Shown here: positions 22,711-34,223 of the stretch, in pieces
Position numbering within the stretch: position 1 is the stretch's first letter
How the letters are laid out: every line of letters starts with the position of its first letter
Assembly: GCF_024763615.1 (NCBI RefSeq)
Contig: NC_077224.1
Location: 66,846,712-66,910,711 of the forward strand
DNA: 64,000 bases
Direction of reading: 5' to 3'
Source: Phlebotomus papatasi
Taxonomy: Eukaryota; Arthropoda; Insecta; Diptera; Psychodidae
Translations under genes and position numbers: made by a program
Notes under the pieces: generated by a model
Told to the model about the DNA's origin: nothing
What the model saw: only the letters and a program-made list of their open reading frames with translations
Databases searched by the model: none

Positions 22711-23028
22711 GGGGAAAGTAGGGCACCTTTGAATTGGGTTACTTTTAAAATAATATTTTTCTTCTATTTTTAAAACGAATTGAGTCTTATTTTAGTATAA
22801 GTAACCTTCACAATTATTTTGTAGTAAAAAATAAATAAAACTTGAAAATTTTTTGAAATTGTTGATAAATAAATTAAGATTGAAAAAATTAAAATAAATT
22901 GAAATTGAGAAATTAAATGAAAATCATTAAAATTGATTTATATCACAATAAAGTCTAGTTCCATTTTAAAAAAAGAAAAAAACTCCCAATTTTAAAGTTA
23001 CCCCATTTTAAAGATGCCCCAACTTCCA
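22711..23028. mobile_element. TA-flanked MITE, subfamily P6, copy a
   Basis: TA at 22709-22710 is followed by GGGGAAAGTAGGGCACCTTT. The right side carries AAAGTTACCCCATTTTAAAG then ATGCCCCAACTTCC but has lost its last bases. Words of the type GGGCA..TTTGAA are repeated inside both ends. Confidence 0.65.
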
Positions 23029-23279
23029 TTGCTTCCATTTTATTAAATACATTAAATAATTTTCAACATTTTGACAAATATGTCAATGAGGGTTGGCTGT
23101 CGAAGAGGTGTTGCTTCGACCCTATAATATAACACATGTATTTTAGCCTTTTAGCTTATCAAGTTGCGGTTATGATTTTTTTTTTAAAAATACCAGTTTT
23201 GAAATACCTATTATTTGTGTTTCAAAATCACTTAAAAAGCTTAAAAAGTGATTTTGATTGAATTATTAATTCTCTGTAA

Positions 23280-23391
23280 TGACCTCTACACACTAAAGAA
23301 ATTTATGTACATATTGATACAAATTCCCTAAGTTTGTGAAGAAAAAACTGTAAAATATGAACATATTTTCCTCTATAGTGTGTAGAGGCCA
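23280..23391. mobile_element. MITE, PIF/Harbinger-type, copy 3
   Basis: It is 112 bp with ends TGACCTCTACACACTAAAG and TATAGTGTGTAGAGGCCA. TAA (23277-23279) and CAA (23392-23394) form an imperfect duplication. It is more diverged than copies 1 and 2. Confidence 0.75.
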
Positions 23392-23394
23392 CAA

Positions 23395-24762
23395 GTCAAA
23401 AATTAACTTGGAATAAGCGAAAATTCTCCGGAATTGATAAAGTCTTAAATAGGGTGTGGTGGGGCTCTGTTCTAAAAGAAACTAAACTTTAACGAAATGT
23501 TATATAAAACCTCTTATATTTAAAGTAGTAAAGACATATTAGTAAACTTTAAATATGAAAATGAAAACAGCATTATGGTGCGCTCAGGGACTGTGTTTTT
23601 TCAATGTGAACAAAAAATTTTTATTATGTATTTTGTGGTACACCGCATATTTACCCTGTACGTCCACTTTTTAAAAATTAACATACATGGTAGATGTGCT
23701 TCATATACTCTTATCGGTCAAACAGGTTCTAAAACTTTAAGCAACAAAATGCATGATCGATAGTCCGTGTAGAGATGAATTAAATGTATATTGTAGCCCT
23801 TCCGGAACTACTGACACTTACACTCAACAGGCAGTGGCCCTCTTTTTAGGATTCGCAGGCTCAACGTCCATACTCTGAGCCTTCCCATGACACACTAACT
23901 CAACCACACATGGCGCTAGGGTGTCATACCAACTCACTCTTAAGCAGGTCAGGGAGACAACCTTGAGATCGCAATAGGGGAGGATTGCCAACGGCGAGGA
24001 GCGTAACGACACGATCGCTACTTTGCCGTTGTATGGCGGAAAAATCTTTTACATTATGATATAGGGTGATATAGAGAAATGTTTGGTCTCATGGTCTGCG
24101 ACCACTATCCCATCAACATCTCGTGATAGTATCCGCGTAATTTTTCCAGTTGGTAATAGTGTTTGTTTAATTAAATTTCATCCACTAAAAAAATAATATT
24201 TGCCTGGAGTGCCTAGAGCGAGGTCTCTTAAAGGACTGTCGCCCTACGAAAATTAAAAAAAAATGAGGAGTACACTTGCACCAGTTAAATATTGTAACAC
24301 CCTTCCCTAGAGGTTTAATTCTCAGGAAGAGAATCACCACAACGTGGGGCAAATACTATAAGGTTATCCTCTGTAATTTATCGGACGGTGAGGTGATCGG
24401 TATGCAAGTGTCCCGGGTGCGATTCCCCTTTAGGAATTTTTCTGGCTTTAAAGGTGTTCGGATTGCATCCAGTGAACTCCACTACGCTGCACTTGATTCC
24501 ACTGTCATAGGACTGACAACCTCATCCCGTACAAGAAAAAAATAATAATGCATATCTAGAAATCCCCTTGCGGGAAGGCCTTGTTCCTTCATGGAATGTT
24601 GTGGCAGAATTTATTATTATTATTAAGGTGATCGGTGCTTCTTTGGTAATTACGGTTTCAGGATCTGCACACGTAATTTCCATGATGACGAAATCACGTA
24701 TCCTGTTGTGGCGATCAATGCGTCTTCTTTTGGTATGGAAACATACTCCAAGGATGTGACCC
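23395..24762. other. Unannotated stretch with a weak SINE-like segment
   Basis: Around 24410-24430, GGGTGCGATTCCCC resembles a B box, and the segment to about 24548 ends in an A-rich AATAATAATG. It could be an old SINE, but no A box or target duplication is clear. Several short overlapping ORFs here have no recognisable domain. Confidence 0.35.
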
Positions 24763-25400
24763 AATCCTCTCGTTCAGTAATTACCTTCCCGATTTGAGAG
24801 ATCACTGGTTCAGGTTTTTTATCTACCGATTCGAAGGTACATCAGAGAGAACTTACCTAAAAATCCGTTGTAATTACACAAACTACGTAGTAGTTACACT
24901 AAAATGAACAAGTTCATCAAAAGGTCACTTATTTTAATGAAATTACAATTCAAACGTTCTGCCATCCTGAAATTCCAGAAAACTATTTAAAAAATCACTT
25001 TTTGTAGCAAACGTTTACACACTCTTGTAGACATTGTTGATGCTAGAAGTATCAAGAATACCGACATTCTAAATGGCAGGAAATCAGCGCTAAAGCAGCG
25101 AGTACATGAACTCGAACTTTAGGTTTCGAGTTGATTTTCGAATAGGTTAAGCTTGGCTTTGGAGTGGCTTTGTCTCTTCAAAATGTTTTTTATTGAACGG
25201 AGCCATTGGGTTTAACCAAAAAACCCAAAGCCACTAACTATCACTGTTTGATATCCGGATCTCCAAATTGCTTAGGGAAAACTGGGGGGATTTTGGAATA
25301 GGTTTGGCTTGGCTTTGAAGTGGCCTTGTCTCTTCGAAAGATTACAACTGAACGGATCCAATGTTTCCAGAATTGACCAACGTCTGTGACAATTTATTAT
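24763..25400 (+). repeat. Dispersed repeat D, forward copy with partial duplication
   Basis: It begins CCAATCCTCTCGTTCAGTAA and continues through CGATTCGAAGGTACATCAGA, matching the reverse of 8940-9420. A segment with GGCTTTGGAGTGGCTTTGTC (from about 25154) recurs as GGCTTTGAAGTGGCCTTGTC about 160 bp later, so part of D is tandemly duplicated here. A reading of the first segment gives SNFRFRVDFRIG then a stop. This copy lacks the 146-bp MITE of the other. Confidence 0.6.
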
Positions 25401-26523
25401 TAGGCTGTGGACGGAATCTATTCAATTAATTATGGTATTCAAGTCAATTATGGTGATTGAGATTAACAAAACATTGCATCTCTAGAAATCTCATTCGCCT
25501 AGAAGATCCCGATCCTCTACGAGATATTGTACCATCATCATAACTTAATTTTTATTAAATATTTTATATTAAAAAAATAAATAAATACAAATAATAAAAA
25601 TTTAAAAAAAAAATAATAAATAAAACAGTGGATGAGCCAATACTAATATCACAATCCACGACATTATACCGTTCAGGTTTACAAATAAAATCAATTCTCA
25701 ATGTACAAATCACATGTCCTACGAATTTAAAAACCCTTATCACTGGCTTTTCATCTACATTTCCCCTGTAGCCCCTACATCACATTCATTTCAACGACAT
25801 AAAATGGACTTTATATATGCTTTGAATTGTAAATGCGAAATTTTATTGAATTTAAAAAGTCTCGCTTTTTTCATAATTCCTGTCTTTCTCGCAATCAAGC
25901 AAAATCATCCAGGCAGATACTAAATCAATTAAACTTGTCCAATATTTTTTTTTTCTATCTGTAATTCAGTGTTTACACAAGTATAATTAATTATGCAATT
26001 GAAAATTTGCGTGATGTTTAATTGCTGGACGTGGTTTTTCCGCCCGATCTTCTTAATTGATTCAGCGAAATGCCAAAACGAGTGTGAATTAATTTTTAAT
26101 AACTCGTTAAATAAATAAACAGTTTTATAGATGAAATTAATATTCATATTATTTTCAGTGCAATAACTACAGAATTATGTCAAAAAAGCGCATCAAAACT
26201 GAATATAGTTAGAAGGACTTGTAGTTTTTATTTTAAACATCAAATTATACGACTCATGAATTATTGAAGAGACATTCGAATATCATTTATTTGCAGCAAA
26301 TTTTATTTAGTTCTAATGCATAATTTAGTGCTATTTCGAAATGCGTATGTTTCATTTTTTTCATAATATAGTAAGTACGGTAAAACAAAATCCACAAGAG
26401 CAACTGAACAATTTTGAATAATCTAAGTTTTTGAGTTAATTTGCTAGATCAACTGCATATAATTTATTTATAGTATAAAAATTATTATTTGGAGAATTTA
26501 TTATTGGAAATAAATTTTATCCC
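25401..26523. other. AT-rich stretch, nothing recognised
   Basis: An AAATAAATAAATACAAATAAT-like low-complexity run lies near 25570-25625. Nothing else is supported. Confidence 0.5.
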
Positions 26524-26524
26524 C

Positions 26525-26711
26525 AGAAAAGCTATGCAAGCCATTGATTGCGAGAAGACGTCGACCTCGAGTCAGACCTAGGACAAGGTGGCTTAATCAA
26601 ATTCAGGATCTTGCCTTGGAACGCCTTGGGATCGAACTCGAACATCTTCCTGAAGTGGCGAAGGATCGATCAGCATGGGCTGCAAATTTGGAAGTCATGA
26701 AAGACAAATAA
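26525..26711 (+). pseudogene. RTE-like RT C-terminal fragment
   Basis: The plus strand encodes RKAMQAI, then after a one-base shift near 26545-26550 RRRRPRVRPRTRWLNQ, and on through ALERLGIELEHLPEVAKDR to EVMKDK and a TAA at 26709-26711. This is the same protein end as the 28523-28912 fragment, which reads GRPRTRWLNQIQNLALERLG at the matching place. It is a very short, frameshifted and older copy of the same non-LTR family. Confidence 0.8.
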
Positions 26712-27975
26712 TTAAATTTAGAAATACCACTAAGAATATTAAAGAAGTGAATAAAACTTTGTGTAATGCTCGAAATTCAAAATCAAGTTGCACTGTTACA
26801 TCACTAAAATCTACAAATAGCTTTATCAATCTAAATTTTTAAATCAATTCCAATTTTAAAGCATTTAGCAAAAAGCGTGTCCCACTTCTCTATAACCTTA
26901 AATAGTCTTTCCCGAAAAAAGTCCATACATATGAGTTTTCATTAGTATAATTGGCGCACATAAATAAATAAAAATTAAATTCATAAATATATAAGTCATT
27001 AATAATTCATGTTATTTTAGCAATCGCACCTGAAAATTATATAAAATCAGTTTATCAATTAATTCTCACCGGGTGAATTTTTAATCACTGAGATTTTTTT
27101 ATGATCATCATTGTTGATTAGTGAATTGTTTTAAATTGCACATTTACGTATACTAAATAAATAGTCTCTAGAGATGAACTGAAATGCTTTATTGCCTAAT
27201 ATGGGCGTTGATTGCATCTCCATTGAGGTGTACTATTCGGAGAAAATTTAACAAATAACACATTAACCACATTCAAATAATAATAAACATTAACGTGTAA
27301 ATGAATGAAGTGTAAATTAGTGGAAGCATAATTAGCATATAAAACCTTATTTGGTCTCTATAAGCTTCGGTCGACCATTACAATGATGTGCTTTAGCATG
27401 AAGCAGAAGGCAAAAATTTATACGGTTATACAAACGGATAATATTGGAGAAAGCTGTACAATCATTCTGATAATTGGATTGTGTAACAGTTTAGAGCTTT
27501 CTGTGGTTCAACATTACAATTGAAAATGATAATTTTGAGCACATGTGTAAGGGTACACATGCACTAAAACTTATGGCAGGAAAGATTCTAAATATGAACC
27601 AAATCGAAAGCTATAACCAATTGAAAAAAACGAAGATAAAATTTCTGAATAGTTCCAAATAAACAAAATAATACATCAATAAACACTAAATTATCTATTC
27701 TTCACATGCTAAACCTAGAATTTAAAACATTTTATTTATTGTAGTCTTGAATGTTCTTAAATCATTTTGAACAATTAGTAGTGAAAGTCAAATATCTAAA
27801 AAAAACTTCAAAGAGATTGAATAAATATTCTGGATTGATTAGAAATGACTTTTAATCCTGAATGATTCGAAAGTCCAATTTTGTACAGAAAATGGACCAG
27901 ATATTTTGCACAAAGATGTTAGTAAGAACAAAAGTAAACCAAAGAGGGCATTCCATATTTTTTTCTCTTCTACTA
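26712..27975. other. AT-rich stretch, nothing recognised
   Basis: No supported feature. Confidence 0.5.
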
Positions 27976-27979
27976 TTAA

Positions 27980-28122
27980 CCCTTTAATGACGAGTGGGGC
28001 ACCGATATCCCAAAAAAAAAAAAAAAACAATTTTTTTGACTATAGAAAATTATTTTGTCCTCTAAATAGTCCGATAAAATAGATTTTTTTGGGACAGTGG
28101 TGTCCCACTTGTTCTTAAAGGA
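27980..28122. mobile_element. MITE, piggyBac-type (TTAA), copy 2
   Basis: It is 143 bp flanked by perfect TTAA at 27976-27979 and 28123-28126. The ends are CCCTTTAATGACGAGTGGGG and, inverted, TCCTTTAAGAACAAGTGGGA. The centre shares TTTTTTTGACTATA and a CCTCTAAA(T/C)AGTCCGA word with the 2644-2783 copy. A single similar end, TTAACCCTTCAACGACGAG, also appears near 44456. Confidence 0.85.
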
Positions 28123-28488
28123 TTAACTTTTGACATGTTTCAAGTAAAACCGCAATATTTTAGCTAGTTTGGACCACTGGTAAATATAAAAGGAACAAAT
28201 TGATAGAAATTTGATCCATTTGATCCTTTTATTTTTACCAGTGACTTAGTGTCCACTTCAGGGGCCCATCAAGCCTAATAAAAAGTGAATCTATTTTTCA
28301 CTTTTCCTTCTAAAAATTTGCAAATATTGCACTGTGACTTAAACAAATTTGCTCCTGGTTCTTGTATTATTTCGGCGACCATTATGAAATATGTATTTAT
28401 AAATAGCTTTTAATGCATTATTTCGAAATATATGAGACTAATAAGTCAATTCTCTTTAGGAAAAAACTTGCCAATAGTCTTCAGTGTC

Positions 28489-28917
28489 ATTCATTCATTC
28501 ATTCATTTTCAACCGCTTATCCCTATTGGGGTCGCGGGCCCATGACATCCAATCTAGCAGCCCACGCCTGTCGGTCCTCCGCCACTTCAGGAAGATGTTC
28601 GGGTTCGATCCCGAGGCGTTCCAAGGCAAGATTCTGAATTTGATTCAGCCACCTTGTCCTAGGTCTGCCTCGAGGCCGAGGTCTCCTCACAATGGCTTGC
28701 ATAGCTTTTCTGGGGAATCTTTCTTCATTCATGCGTTGAACATGTCCATACCATCGAAGTTGTGATCTCTCAACCCGAAGAAGCAGCTCCTCGACTCTTA
28801 GTTCCTCACGAACGGCCACATTCCTCACTCGATCTCTACGAGTGATTCCCTTTACCGCTCGAAGGTACCTCATCTCGGCAGCTTGTACTCGCGATCTTAC
28901 CCTTTCGGTCATTACCC
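28489..28917 (-). mobile_element. 5'-truncated RTE-like retrotransposon with 13-bp TSD
   Basis: It is bounded by a perfect direct repeat AGTCTTCAGTGTC at 28476-28488 and 28918-28930. On the minus strand it holds the last 129 codons of a reverse transcriptase ORF, a short 3' UTR and a tail of about four GAAT/AATG units at 28489-28508. A short tandem-repeat tail instead of poly-A is typical of RTE-type elements. The perfect duplication and open frame mean a recent insertion. Confidence 0.9.
28523..28912 (-). CDS. RTE-like reverse transcriptase, C-terminal 129 aa
   Basis: This is an open frame inside the 28489-28917 insertion. Residues 11-20 (AAEMRYLRAV) and 47-61 (VERSQLRWYGHVQRM) are the signature of the region C-terminal to the RT domain in many insect non-LTR elements, often mis-annotated as craniofacial development protein 2-like. 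RPRGRPRTRW (about 78-87) and the ERLGIEPEHLPEVAEDRQAW end complete it. The catalytic RT and the endonuclease are not present because the copy is truncated at its 5' side. It is not a functional gene. The reading frame is unbroken up to the target duplication, so the first methionine has no meaning as a start. Confidence 0.85.
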   Translation of the reverse strand: MTERVRSRVQAAEMRYLRAVKGITRRDRVRNVAVREELRVEELLLRVERSQLRWYGHVQRMNEERFPRKAMQAIVRRPRPRGRPRTRWLNQIQNLALERLGIEPEHLPEVAEDRQAWAARLDVMGPRPQ

Positions 28918-29155
28918 AGTCTTCAGTGTCTCAATGCAAAAACGTATGGAGAAATGAAATGTCGAGAGGCCCCTGGTCCACTTGTTCCTTCATCAATCAA
29001 CCTACTTTGAATTTGTGGAAAAGATATCATGAGATCACTAACAGAATTAATTGGGTTAATTACAATGCAATTATCAACCTTATGAATCGAAACCTTGGGT
29101 CTGTCAGTAAAGTTTACCAGATACTCGTGCCCCTCGTGCCTTATTACCATAAACC

Positions 29156-29700
29156 GGGGAATCAGTGGCGCAATAGAAAAGACCGTTGGCTCTTGGGCGG
29201 ATCGATTCCCCGGCTCGACTTACTGTTATGAGTTCGAGTCCCGCCCGGTGCAAAAATCTGAATGAATTTCTAATTTAGACAATTTTCATATGTTAATAAC
29301 GTAATACACCCAGCGAAATTTAATTAAGAAGTTTGCATTAATTGGCTGGTGTGGGTCATCTATACATCCGATCAGCCTAAAATTTTTTTGTACAATATAG
29401 GTCTGTATAACAACTTTTTTTATGGTAGTGAGCGGCTCACTACCATAAAAAAAGTTGTTATACAGACCTATATTGTACAAAAAAATTTTAGGCTGATCGG
29501 ATGTATAGATGACCCACACCAGCCAATTAATGCAAACTTCTTAATTAAATTTCGCTGGGTGTATAATGCACCGCCTACGCCCAACAACTCCGGGAGCATG
29601 GAAGAAGCATCGACAATGCGGGGAAGGCGCTCCTGGGCGAGTCTACAAACGGACTAGCAGATTCTTCTAACACGGGATATGGACATTGTAAAAATGATTA
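29156..29700 (+). mobile_element. SINE-A, copy 2, interrupted by a palindrome
   Basis: It has an A-box-like ATCAGTGGCGCAATAG (29161-29176) and a B box GAGTTCGAGTCCC (29230-29242), then ATAACGTAA. After a 255-bp insertion it resumes with TAATGCACCGCC, GCATGGAAGAAGCAT and GCAGATTCTTCTAACACGG. Every block aligns with SINE-A copy 1 at 14851-15166, where ACGTAATATAAATGCATCGC is continuous. That gives the empty site. Confidence 0.8.
29307..29561. mobile_element. Perfect 255-bp palindrome, TA-flanked foldback MITE
   Basis: It runs from CACCCAGCGAAATTTAATTA to its exact reverse complement, with 127-nt arms around a single central G at 29434. I compared the arms base by base and saw no mismatch. TA at 29305-29306 and 29562-29563 is the target duplication, as in Tc1/mariner-type elements. 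It sits inside SINE-A copy 2. The two mirrored ORFs (29286-29519 and 29349-29657) are only consequences of the symmetry. Confidence 0.9.
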
Positions 29701-30052
29701 TCTTTGTTATGAATATAATCTCGATACGATTAATAATAATAACCGCAAACTGACAACGATTGACGACGCAGATTCATTCCGGCAGTATATATGGATCATG
29801 TTTTTTAGAATATTTTATAATTTTCCTTTTTTCCATTTTAACCTAAATTTTAAAGTAGCAAAAACATATTTTTTTCGTTAGTAGGTATTTATTATCGTTT
29901 TTATGTGCTTAAATTGATCATCAAATGAGGTCAAATGAAGTTATCAAATGAGATAATTTCAAAATATAACTAAGCTAAAATAAGTTATTTGCACGTTTTT
30001 GACCATTTTGAGTAAGTTTCACAAATATGTCAAGAAACTTTTGGTTGATGAA

Positions 30053-30504
30053 GGGGCCTCGAGTGGTTCAGTGGATAGAGTAGTAGCTCTATAACTGCGA
30101 GGTCTGGGGTTCAAAGCTGAGCAGCAGCAGAAAAAGATTTCTCATGCCATATCGGCTTTGAATTCGTCCAGTGAATGAATGAATAGTAATGTCAATGGTG
30201 CATATTGGCAAAAAAGTGAACCGCCTAAACAATAGAGGCTGGTACGAGAACGAGTTTCGATGTGAAAGTGGTACTTCAGTCGATACAAGTATTCGCTGTC
30301 ACTGATCCCAAACACACACCGAGAAGGGATGCTGTGACATAGTAACGGCACTGACTGCTCACAGAGCTGCGATATTGAGCGGCTACCCGTATCGGGGGAT
30401 AAGATAGAATAGGAGTGGGGAAGCATAAGGGGCCCAATTGGTGGCCTGGATGCATCGGAATATCCGAAATGGAGAACTGACCCCTGGCAAAATCTTATCT
30501 TATC
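30053..30504 (+). mobile_element. SINE-B (tRNA-type) with 13-bp TSD
   Basis: A perfect TTTGGTTGATGAA duplication lies at 30040-30052 and 30505-30517. The head has an A-box-like AGTGGTTCAGTGGATAGAGT and a B box GGGGTTCAAAGCTG (about 30107-30120). A long unrelated body follows, then a tail of AATCTTATCTTATC. The body and tail differ from SINE-A. The 132-codon reverse ORF here (30142-30540) is accidental. At about 450 bp it is long for a SINE. Confidence 0.85.
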
Positions 30505-30709
30505 TTTGGTTGATGAAAAATTAACAAACTTTTGGAACACATTTATTTTTGATATAAAATAAAATTATTTTTTTTAATACATGAAATAACATCTATGGAT
30601 TACAAACAATTCATTTGAGAAATGAAAAATTTTAAAAAGTTATGTTTTCTGTCATTTTCATCTGGTTTCTGAAACATAAATATTTGTCAGGAAACTTTTG
30701 GCCGACACT

Positions 30710-31225
30710 GTATATAATCCGCTCGTTTTCCAAATTTTCATCGCTCTTATACGGTAAGAGATATAGACTTCCGGTCTTCCTTGCCCCCTAAAAAACATTA
30801 TCTCCAGACTTATTTCTCTTATTCTTCACCCCTATAACCCTTCTAAAACCTTGTTTTTTACTGCTCGAACTCAAAAAGCGAGCCAGTTATATAATCGTTT
30901 TTTTTCTAACTTGTCACCGCTCTGGATCTTAAACGGTAAAAGCTATCAACTTCCGGTTTTCGGTGACTTCCAATAAAAAAAAATATCACCAGGCGTTTCT
31001 TCCTTTTTCTGTCCACAGCCCTCCAAACCCTCCCAAACCATGGTTTTTTTTGTTTTTCTCCAAATTGACCCATCATAATGGATATGTTGGAACATTTCAT
31101 TCAAACATACCTAGGACCGGAAAATTCGTTATTTTGAAATATTGAAGGCCAAAGGTCAATCACTTTGGAGGGCTCATAACCGATTTTGTTAAATTTGGAT
31201 TTAACAAAATTGAATTTCAAATAAT
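30710..31225. repeat. R-A-related repeat with two internal units
   Basis: Two units of roughly 190 bp share CGCTCT, ACGGTAA(G/A)AG and AGCTATCAACTTCCGGTTTT-type words (about 30745-30780 and 30908-30960). The right part, AAAGGTCAATCACTTTG to CTCATAACCGATTTTG, resembles a segment of R-A near 59390-59440. It is non-coding, of unknown class. Confidence 0.45.
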
Positions 31226-31636
31226 CCAGTCACCTCTGGAAATCAACTCTCTGCAACTTCTGAGACTCTCGATCCTCCTGAAACTCAACCGATTTTCGAC
31301 ACACTAAAACAGTGCTATTTCTGGCGAGGAGAAATTCCAGAAACGTCGCCAGAAGAAGAGGGTTAAAGTCAGCAATACGAATTGATGGAATAAAACTATA
31401 AAAAAAATTCTTTGAAATAATATCTTCTCATTTTTATGCATTGAACTTTTCCTTAAAATGAGCATCCGAGTTTGATCGAATTCAACGGAGTTAGAAAAGA
31501 GCATCGCAGTAAGGTTCAAAAATGAAACAAAGAATAATTCTATTGATTTGGAATGGAGAAAAAATATTTCATCAGTCCAAAAATAAGCGTTAAAGTCGCA
31601 CTCCATGCAAAGCATCGGAATTATCGCTCTTTACTA
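31226..31636 (+). pseudogene. pogo element, 3' fragment (copy 2)
   Basis: It matches the 3' part of the 46106-48297 element: CAACTCTCTGCAACTTCTGA, ATTTTCGACACACTAAAACA, CAGAAGAAGAGGGTTAAAGT, then the 3' UTR from AATTGATGGAATAAAACT to the TIR ending CTTTACTA at 31636 and TA at 31637-31638. The coding part here encodes FDTLKQCYF-like sequence but is cut short by a deletion that joins it to the 3' UTR. The 5' end is missing. Relative to this copy, the 46-48 kb copy carries an extra AT-rich stretch near 48095-48185. Confidence 0.85.
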
Positions 31637-31638
31637 TA

Positions 31639-34221
31639 GTTAAGAAAATATACTTGGAGCTCTGAAATCTTCAAATTTAAACCCTTTGAGCCTGATCCAA
31701 GGTGGTAAAATTCTGTAACGATTCCAATAGGTGAGATTATAAAGAGTGTCACCTGATGATATTGCCAATTTCAAACTCTAGAAAATCAATTTGTTTGGTA
31801 TTGGGAAAATTTTAAAACATCCCCTATAATATATCCTAATATAGGTATTTTATACAGTGAGTGAGAGAGAGAGGAGGTATCTAATGTTAGTCCGTCCATA
31901 CAGAAATAGAGAAATATAGTTCAGTACGATACAAACAATTACCATTCGTATTTCAATTATAATGTGTGCAGTCAGAATGGTCGACAGTGATTCACTCACT
32001 CTAGTACAGCACACGTAAATAGCAAAATATTACAAACTTATGAATATGTAATGTTCAATTAGCATCATTGAGTACTCTTGGACCGAGTTCACGAAGGGCA
32101 ATATAGGGATGGGGAGACCCGGAATTTGTAAGAATTTATATCTCTGTTTTTCGGTAAAGAGAAATTTTCAAGAAACATTTGACAGTATATGCAAATTTTC
32201 TCCTCATTCTTGAACATTTTATGTTGTGAAAAACAAAATGCTAAATGATTTGCCATCTTTCTCCTAGTAGGAAGAAATAAGCCCATTCCATGTAAATAAA
32301 TAACATAAATTGTGCACTTATGAAGTCACAAAATTTAAATCCTTTCCGTTTTCACATGAATCGGGGGGTCCTTAAATTTTCTCCTTATATGATTTGAATA
32401 AACATAGCAAAGAACACTGAGAACATTTTGCTATGTTTTCTCTGGTGAAATGGCACAATAAACTAAATCATCGTGAGGAAAGTTGTTTTGGCCTGAAAAT
32501 ACAATCCCCTAGTGTGGGGTAGATATATAAAAAAAAGAGAAAGATGAAATTATGCAGTCCCATTGAAATCTGCATAATATTTCTTGAGGGGTTATATTTG
32601 TGGACATATTTCAGTGCTACTTGCCTCTTCTTGTTCTCATCAATTCACCCATATTTCTCAGGTTACAAAAATGAAATCCATGACACAAGGGAAATTCTAG
32701 AGAACAACCTTATTATTATTGCTGCTTTTATCCCCAGCAATAAATTTCTTAACATGTTCTAATGTAAATGTACCAATAAATAAATCATGGAATTTGCAAT
32801 ATTCATCCTGCAGTACACAAACGGGATTTTTTAATAGTGAAATAGTTCCTGAAAAAGATAAATACAAATACACGTATTATATATAAATATTACTCTTCTA
32901 AATCTGTCAACATTAAATAGCATAAGATGTATAATTTATGATTTAGAAAATACATCAAATTATCTATAAATCCATCATACTTCCAAAATTATGACCCAAT
33001 AGAAAATTTATAGCATAAATTAATGTTCAGAAAATTATCAGTATGCCTTTTGCTCTAATAAAATCGGTCATAACGACTGTATTGGTTATGTCCAGGTGTT
33101 AATTGCTTTGATAGGACATGGAACATATTTGTAAAATTAATTAGATGGTTCAGTTTAGGGCTCAATAAAGCACATACAACTTAATCACTTTATATTACAT
33201 TGGATATGTTCACTCACATGGAATAAATATCAGTGTTATTGATGTGCACCAAAATGAAATTCTCACGAAAACATTTTCCCTAAAATAACCGCATGAACAA
33301 ATGGCATAGCAAATGATAGTTATCAGAACAATTCGTTGGTTAGTTAATTATTATTTTATAGAATGTACCATATAATAAAATGTGGTCCAATTCGATGCCG
33401 AAAAGTGCAATGATGCATTTAAAATAAGGTTTGGTAGAATGGTTGTGCAAATTTCCAATGAGGCTCATTTTGTCGCTTAAAATTTAATTAATTCATTCAT
33501 TATGCAAGGGTTGTATTGGCTAATTTTATATTATAATGTACCAACCAAGTATATGAAAGGGAATTAAGAACCATCTAATAACTATATGATAAAGCATTTA
33601 TTGGTGAATATTCTATACGTGGGAAATGAAATTTTTTACAATTACTGATTTTGTCAAATCGGATTCATCGACTTTGTCCAATTGAACTAAAGTCGTTTGA
33701 GAATAAGCTTTGTTTTGATAAATCACGAATAAAATTACAGTTAAAAAAAATGAATTTTGTCCAAAGCTATCCAATAAATATCCAAAACTCTGGATCACCG
33801 TAGAAGTTGTCTTTGGTCTTTGCTCAAACAGAAGAAAGGTGTCGTATCGAACAAGTTCCATCATGATAAAAATTAATTTCCAAGAGAATTGTCTATATCA
33901 AAAGTTATGGAATCGAGTATATTTAAATAAATCTAAATTATTAATAAAAAATGCAAATATATAATGCTTATCAATTATTTAAGAGATATCTTATTGCAGA
34001 ACCCTTGTCAATTTCTTACAGAAGCGTTTCGTGAAACCCGAATCTCTTTGTTAAGAAAAATGGAAATAAATGTCGCTTGGAATGAGATATTCCTGACAAA
34101 GGCAAAGATAAAATTAAAAATTGATCACCAGCCATCTTAGTTGATTAATTGTCATTTAGAAAGATTGGTGATCAAATCAACTTAAAGTAAGACTTTTAGT
34201 TATATTTAGTTGGGTGGAATA
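31639..34221. other. AT-rich stretch, nothing recognised
   Basis: Scattered ORFs under 90 codons have no recognisable domains. A GTGAGTGAGAGAGAGAGAGG run is at about 31857-31876. Confidence 0.5.
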
Positions 34222-34223
34222 TA

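Noticed and set aside
28842..29231. 129-codon forward ORF
   Set aside because: It runs across an RTE insertion end, a target duplication and a SINE start, so it cannot be one gene.
29286..29657. Mirrored ORFs of 77 and 102 codons
   Set aside because: They are forced by the perfect palindrome at 29307-29561.
30142..30540. 132-codon reverse ORF
   Set aside because: It lies across SINE-B on the wrong strand and resembles no protein.
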